From Flavobacterium filum DSM 17961 (GTDB lineage: Bacteria; Bacteroidota; Bacteroidia; Flavobacteriales; Flavobacteriaceae): DNA of 64,000 nt. The notes under the pieces were generated by a model that saw only the letters and a list, made by a program, of their open reading frames with translations, had not been told where the DNA came from and searched no databases. The DNA is taken from assembly GCF_000425465.1 (NCBI RefSeq), contig NZ_AUDM01000007.1, forward strand, positions 119,016-183,015, written 5' to 3'. Positions 61,469 through 64,000 of this stretch are shown in pieces; within the stretch, counting starts at the first letter, position 1, and the number at the start of each line of letters is the position of its first letter. The position numbers and the translations under genes are program-made.

Positions 61469-62130
61469 TATTTTATTGTTAACCAAAATTCACCACCCCA
61501 ATGACAAGAACCGAAATCAACAAAATATCGACCTAAATCTGCTTTTGTAAATGTTATTGAATTTCCTTCTTCCATTAAATCATATGAAACTGATTTGTAT
61601 ATTTTTTTTGTTGAACTTGAGTCATTGTAAAGAGTAGCACTTGAAATAGTTCCACCATATGGGAAAAACACCATAATACTATCTTGGCAACTTTCGGTAA
61701 TATTAATAAATTGTTCTTTACTTTCTCTAATATCTTTTGTAGTGATTATATGTTGTCCATAAAATATATTCACTTGATTATTAAGATACTTTTTAACATT
61801 GGTTTTAAACGTAAACTTTTTAGAATTCTCTAGAGAAATTTTATATCTTACTTTGAGTTTAATTGGGTTTTTCTTGGTCAATATAAGTGTGTCAATTTCT
61901 TTAAATGCTTCATCATCTTTATAAATTGTAAAATTAGATTTGTCTAAATTGAATGAATGAACTTTTATCTTTTTATTTGATTCAGTGGTAATTTCAATTA
62001 ATATTTCCGCGTCTTTTCCATTACAGGTTTGAACAACTCCAACGTCATTAGGAAACCAAATATAAACTTCGTCTTTCTGTTCGAAAGAAGTAAAAAGAAG
62101 AATAAAAAAAACTAATTTCAATATTTTCAT
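61468..62130 (-). CDS. Exported protein of unknown function in the accessory region
   Basis: A 220-residue protein with an N-terminal hydrophobic segment (MKILKLVFFILLFTSF) that may be a signal peptide, then a beta-rich body (VYIWFPNDVGVVQTCNGKDAEILIEITTESN, PIKLKVRYKISLENSKKFTFKTNV). Near the C-terminus it has ESCQDSIMVFFPYG and a final FVDFGSCHWGGEFWLTIK; three cysteines may form disulphides. I recognise no family. It is bounded by 14-bp inverted repeats, beside an intron relic, which suggests acquisition as a unit. Confidence 0.65.
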   Translation of the reverse strand: MKILKLVFFILLFTSFEQKDEVYIWFPNDVGVVQTCNGKDAEILIEITTESNKKIKVHSFNLDKSNFTIYKDDEAFKEIDTLILTKKNPIKLKVRYKISLENSKKFTFKTNVKKYLNNQVNIFYGQHIITTKDIRESKEQFINITESCQDSIMVFFPYGGTISSATLYNDSSSTKKIYKSVSYDLMEEGNSITFTKADLGRYFVDFGSCHWGGEFWLTIK

Positions 62131-62142
62131 AAGCGTTGTGCT

Positions 62143-62156
62143 AAAATGAGTGCTAA
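62143..62156. repeat. Right 14-bp inverted repeat flanking the unknown gene
   Basis: AAAATGAGTGCTAA, 12 bases upstream of the gene's ATG on the minus strand. Its reverse complement TTAGCACTCATTTT differs from the left copy at one base. Confidence 0.65.
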
Positions 62157-62281
62157 CTAGTATATATCTTCAAATTTATGCAACTTTTTCAACTTCTCAT
62201 AAAAATCAGCTGTTGTTTTGTTATTGAAGAATTACTGCTTTCAGAGCATGTGCTATTAAAGAAGTTTAAATAAAGGGGTAA

Positions 62282-62371
62282 TGCTTGCCTTATCAAATGC
62301 CATCAGTGAAGCCTTAACCGAAGGTAAGATTGCAAACATCGACACTACCTATGAACAGTTGAAACAATAGA
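62282..62371 (+). other. Possible gene remnant (short frame MLALSNAISEALTEGKIANI...)
   Basis: Thirty in-frame codons from ATG to TAG within a 640-bp stretch (62131-62769) that has no gene otherwise. The peptide (then DTTYEQLKQ) is helix-like and has the composition of a protein C-terminus rather than a chance frame. I do not recognise the parent family. It may be a relic of a deleted gene. Confidence 0.3.
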
Positions 62372-62769
62372 GATTATTTTTTATTAAAAAATTGTTACTT
62401 TTCTGTCAGGTATAATTAAAATTTGAAACAATTTTTCCACTAATTTACTTTGCCTGTTCGCTAGGCTCGAGCCACTTTTTATTAGCTTAACTATTTGTGT
62501 TCATTCGTATTTTTATCAAAGATGAACAAATTATTACCTCCACATATTTATAAATTCGTGAATTCGTGGCAAAATTTATAGAATAATTTTTGTCATCTGT
62601 CGAGTAATGGTATAATCCATGATTTTATTTTTTCGATTAAGTGACATTTTTTTTCGATAACTTGAATTGAGGTGTGCAGTTCATCGATTTTTGTAGTTAT
62701 ATAAAGAAATAAAACAATTTGCCTTTGTGGTGTATTTACCTTTGATTCATCATTTTTAAATAATGTATT

Positions 62770-63498
62770 ATGGGGCGGATTATTATTAATTTGCTAGTCA
62801 TTTCTATGTTTTTTTGCGAAGTAACTAGCTGTTGGGGACAATACAGGGTACAAAATTATGAAAATCGTAATTTTGAAATCATATCAGAAAGCGTTATTTC
62901 TGATGAGTATGAAGTAGATTATTATTTGGTTATAGAAAAGGTAAATTGTCGTTTTGGCGGATACGAAACTCGTTATAAAGTGTCCAATTTGAACTTGGTT
63001 AATACGTATGCAATGGGTGAAAACAATTCGCGTACGGTAAAGGCTGTATACAAAAAAGTAAAACCAAAAGTAAAACCTTTAGAAGGAAGTTTATTGGCTT
63101 CGAACTTGGTAGAAAAAAAGGCGGATGTAGCACTCACAGTAAGTGATCTCCCCGTGGGCGGAACAATCAAACCCGATGTTGCTGAAGTATCCGAAAAAAC
63201 GGAACGCATCAAACCGGAATACGTGTATGTTGACATTTTAAAAACCTATGAAGGCGTATTGGAAAAAGGCTATTTCAACACAGAAATGTTGAAAAAAGTA
63301 GCCGACAGTCGTTTTTTCAAAAATGATTTAGTCAAAGCCGCACAGTGGTACACCAAATTGTTTGAAATGACTACCGATCTGGAACCGGTGTATTATTATC
63401 GTTATGCACAATCGCTTTTTGCCATCAACCAAAATGTGAAGGCCAAAGAAATGATGCTGACGTATGAGTTTAAATCAACTGCTGCCAGCACGCGGTAG
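62770..63498 (+). pseudogene. N-terminal fragment of an OmpA-family TPR protein
   Basis: A 242-codon frame with a signal peptide (MGRIIINLLVISMFFCEVTSCWGQ). The last 100 residues match the N-terminal TPR part of the large flavobacterial OmpA-family proteins: YVYVDILKTYEGVLEKGYFNTEML, then VKAAQWYTKLFEMTTDLEPVYYYRYAQSLFAINQ. Those proteins continue with PD40 repeats and an OmpA domain to over 600 residues; here a stop follows directly (AKEMMLTYEFKSTAASTR). An IS256-family element follows 150 bases later. The gene is probably a truncated relic, although the short product could still be exported. Confidence 0.65.
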
Positions 63499-63647
63499 GT
63501 GAGTATATGTTTTTTAGTAGGAGTGTGGGAGAGTGAGAGTGATGGGGGAGTTGGTTCAGTAAATACAATGCGAATACGGATAACAGCTATCGAAATTTAC
63601 TTCGAAGCTGAAACAACGGCCCGCTGTTTATCGTTCTCTTTTTTCTG

Positions 63648-63670
63648 GGAGTGTTCAATAAACTGTGTCA
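63648..63670. repeat. Putative terminal inverted repeat of the IS256-family element
   Basis: GGAGTGTTCAATAAACTGTG followed by TCA, just outside the transposase stop codon. It resembles the ends of IS256-family elements, which often read AGTGTTCA...AACTGTGTCA. The other end lies outside the window, so the boundary is an estimate. Confidence 0.5.
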
Positions 63671-63672
63671 TT

Positions 63673-64000
63673 TCATTTTATTCTATCACTAAAATACGCA
63701 TTTAAATCATTTTGAATAGCAGACCAGTGAAAAATTTGTCCATTCCATCTAGTTTGTGCATTCATAATAGCTAAGTATACCTGTTTTAGGATTGCGTTTT
63801 CTGAAGAGAATGCACCTTTAGTTTTGGTTACTTTTCGTATCATTCTGTGATAACTTTCTATTGGATTTGTTGTGTACATTAGTCTCTTTAAATGAGGTGA
63901 ATACTTGTAAATATTAGCTAGTCTATCCCAGTTTTTATCCCAGCTCCTAAATATTGCAGGGTATTTTTTATTCCATTTTTCTCTGGCAAGTTCAAGAGCT
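63673..64000 (-). CDS. IS256-family transposase, C-terminal part (runs off the window)
   Basis: The frame is open to the window edge: 40 codons precede the internal Met at 63879 (ALELAREKWNKKYPAIFRSW, then DKNWDRLANIYKYSPHLKRL). With the following MYTTNPIESYHRMIRKVTKTKGAFSSENAILKQVYLAI and WNGQIFHWSAIQNDLNAYF this is the C-terminal end of a Mutator-type (PF00872) transposase. The catalytic glutamate is the E in NPIES. At least 108 residues lie here, about a quarter of the usual 400. Nothing in this part is broken. Confidence 0.92.
   Translation of the reverse strand, partial: ALELAREKWNKKYPAIFRSWDKNWDRLANIYKYSPHLKRLMYTTNPIESYHRMIRKVTKTKGAFSSENAILKQVYLAIMNAQTRWNGQIFHWSAIQNDLNAYFSDRIK

Noticed and set aside
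61453..62156. Integron attC cassette
   Set aside because: The flanking repeats do not contain canonical GTTRRRY / RYYYAAC core sites and no integrase is visible.
63499..63705. 68-codon plus-strand frame before the IS256 element
   Set aside because: It crosses the IS end and has no protein-like pattern.

Overview
The window looks like a chromosomal segment of a member of the Flavobacteriaceae (Flavobacterium-like, phylum Bacteroidota). The evidence is low GC content, promoter boxes of the Bacteroidota type (TAnnTTTG, often with an upstream TTG) just before many start codons, few Shine-Dalgarno sites, type IX secretion C-terminal sorting domains, GLPGLI-family proteins beside a TonB-dependent receptor, many SxSC-type lipoproteins, and a biosynthetic arginine decarboxylase paired with a deoxyhypusine synthase homologue. 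This assignment rests on family recognition only.

Layout. 1-1.3 kb: a minus-strand unit with a six-helix membrane protein, a winged-helix regulator and the start of a DUF1361 membrane protein; two identical-arm inverted repeats look like its operators. 1.3-9 kb: kdsA, two YeeE/YedE halves, an HMA protein, small lipoproteins, and the minus-strand unit prmA - clpS - fatty-acid-hydroxylase-family protein - lysoplasmalogenase. 9-19 kb: an OprO/P-like porin, then guaA with two LysM proteins, OsmC and DUF3820, then pyrG and yidC. 19-31.7 kb: a fasciclin lipoprotein, a T9SS esterase, a YwqK-like repeat protein, mnmA, a T9SS subtilase, an FMN oxidoreductase, a RelE/ParE-type toxin-antitoxin pair, lpdA, an ABC exporter, truA and rlmH.

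31.8-37.2 kb is the most unusual part. It is a tandemly duplicated cassette: small secreted protein, hairpin, GLPGLI protein, TonB-dependent receptor. One copy is full length; in the other the receptor is reduced to 50 codons. The two small secreted proteins share a C-X31-C spacing and little else apart from the signal peptide, and each is followed by a strong hairpin of different sequence. About 200 bp upstream of the two small genes is nearly identical. rnpB follows at 37.5-37.8 kb with a 7-bp tandem repeat array behind it.

38-60.6 kb is mostly housekeeping: rsmD, DUF3822, a RecD-like helicase, kdsB, a GH114-like protein, a spermidine-synthase-fold protein, an acyltransferase, an XRE regulator divergent from an M14 peptidase, an Lrp regulator, ppc, DinB, the polyamine pair, aroB, proline dehydrogenase, alkaline phosphatase and lysA. 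60.6-64 kb is a decayed accessory region: a 5'-truncated group II intron, an unknown gene bounded by 14-bp inverted repeats, a truncated OmpA-family N-terminus, and an IS256-family element running off the end.

Functional themes: lipopolysaccharide precursor synthesis (kdsA, kdsB), nucleotide synthesis (guaA, pyrG), RNA modification and processing (mnmA, truA, rlmH, rsmD, rnpB), envelope biogenesis (yidC, LysM proteins), possible ether-lipid breakdown, and polyamine synthesis. No tRNA or rRNA genes and no CRISPR array were seen.
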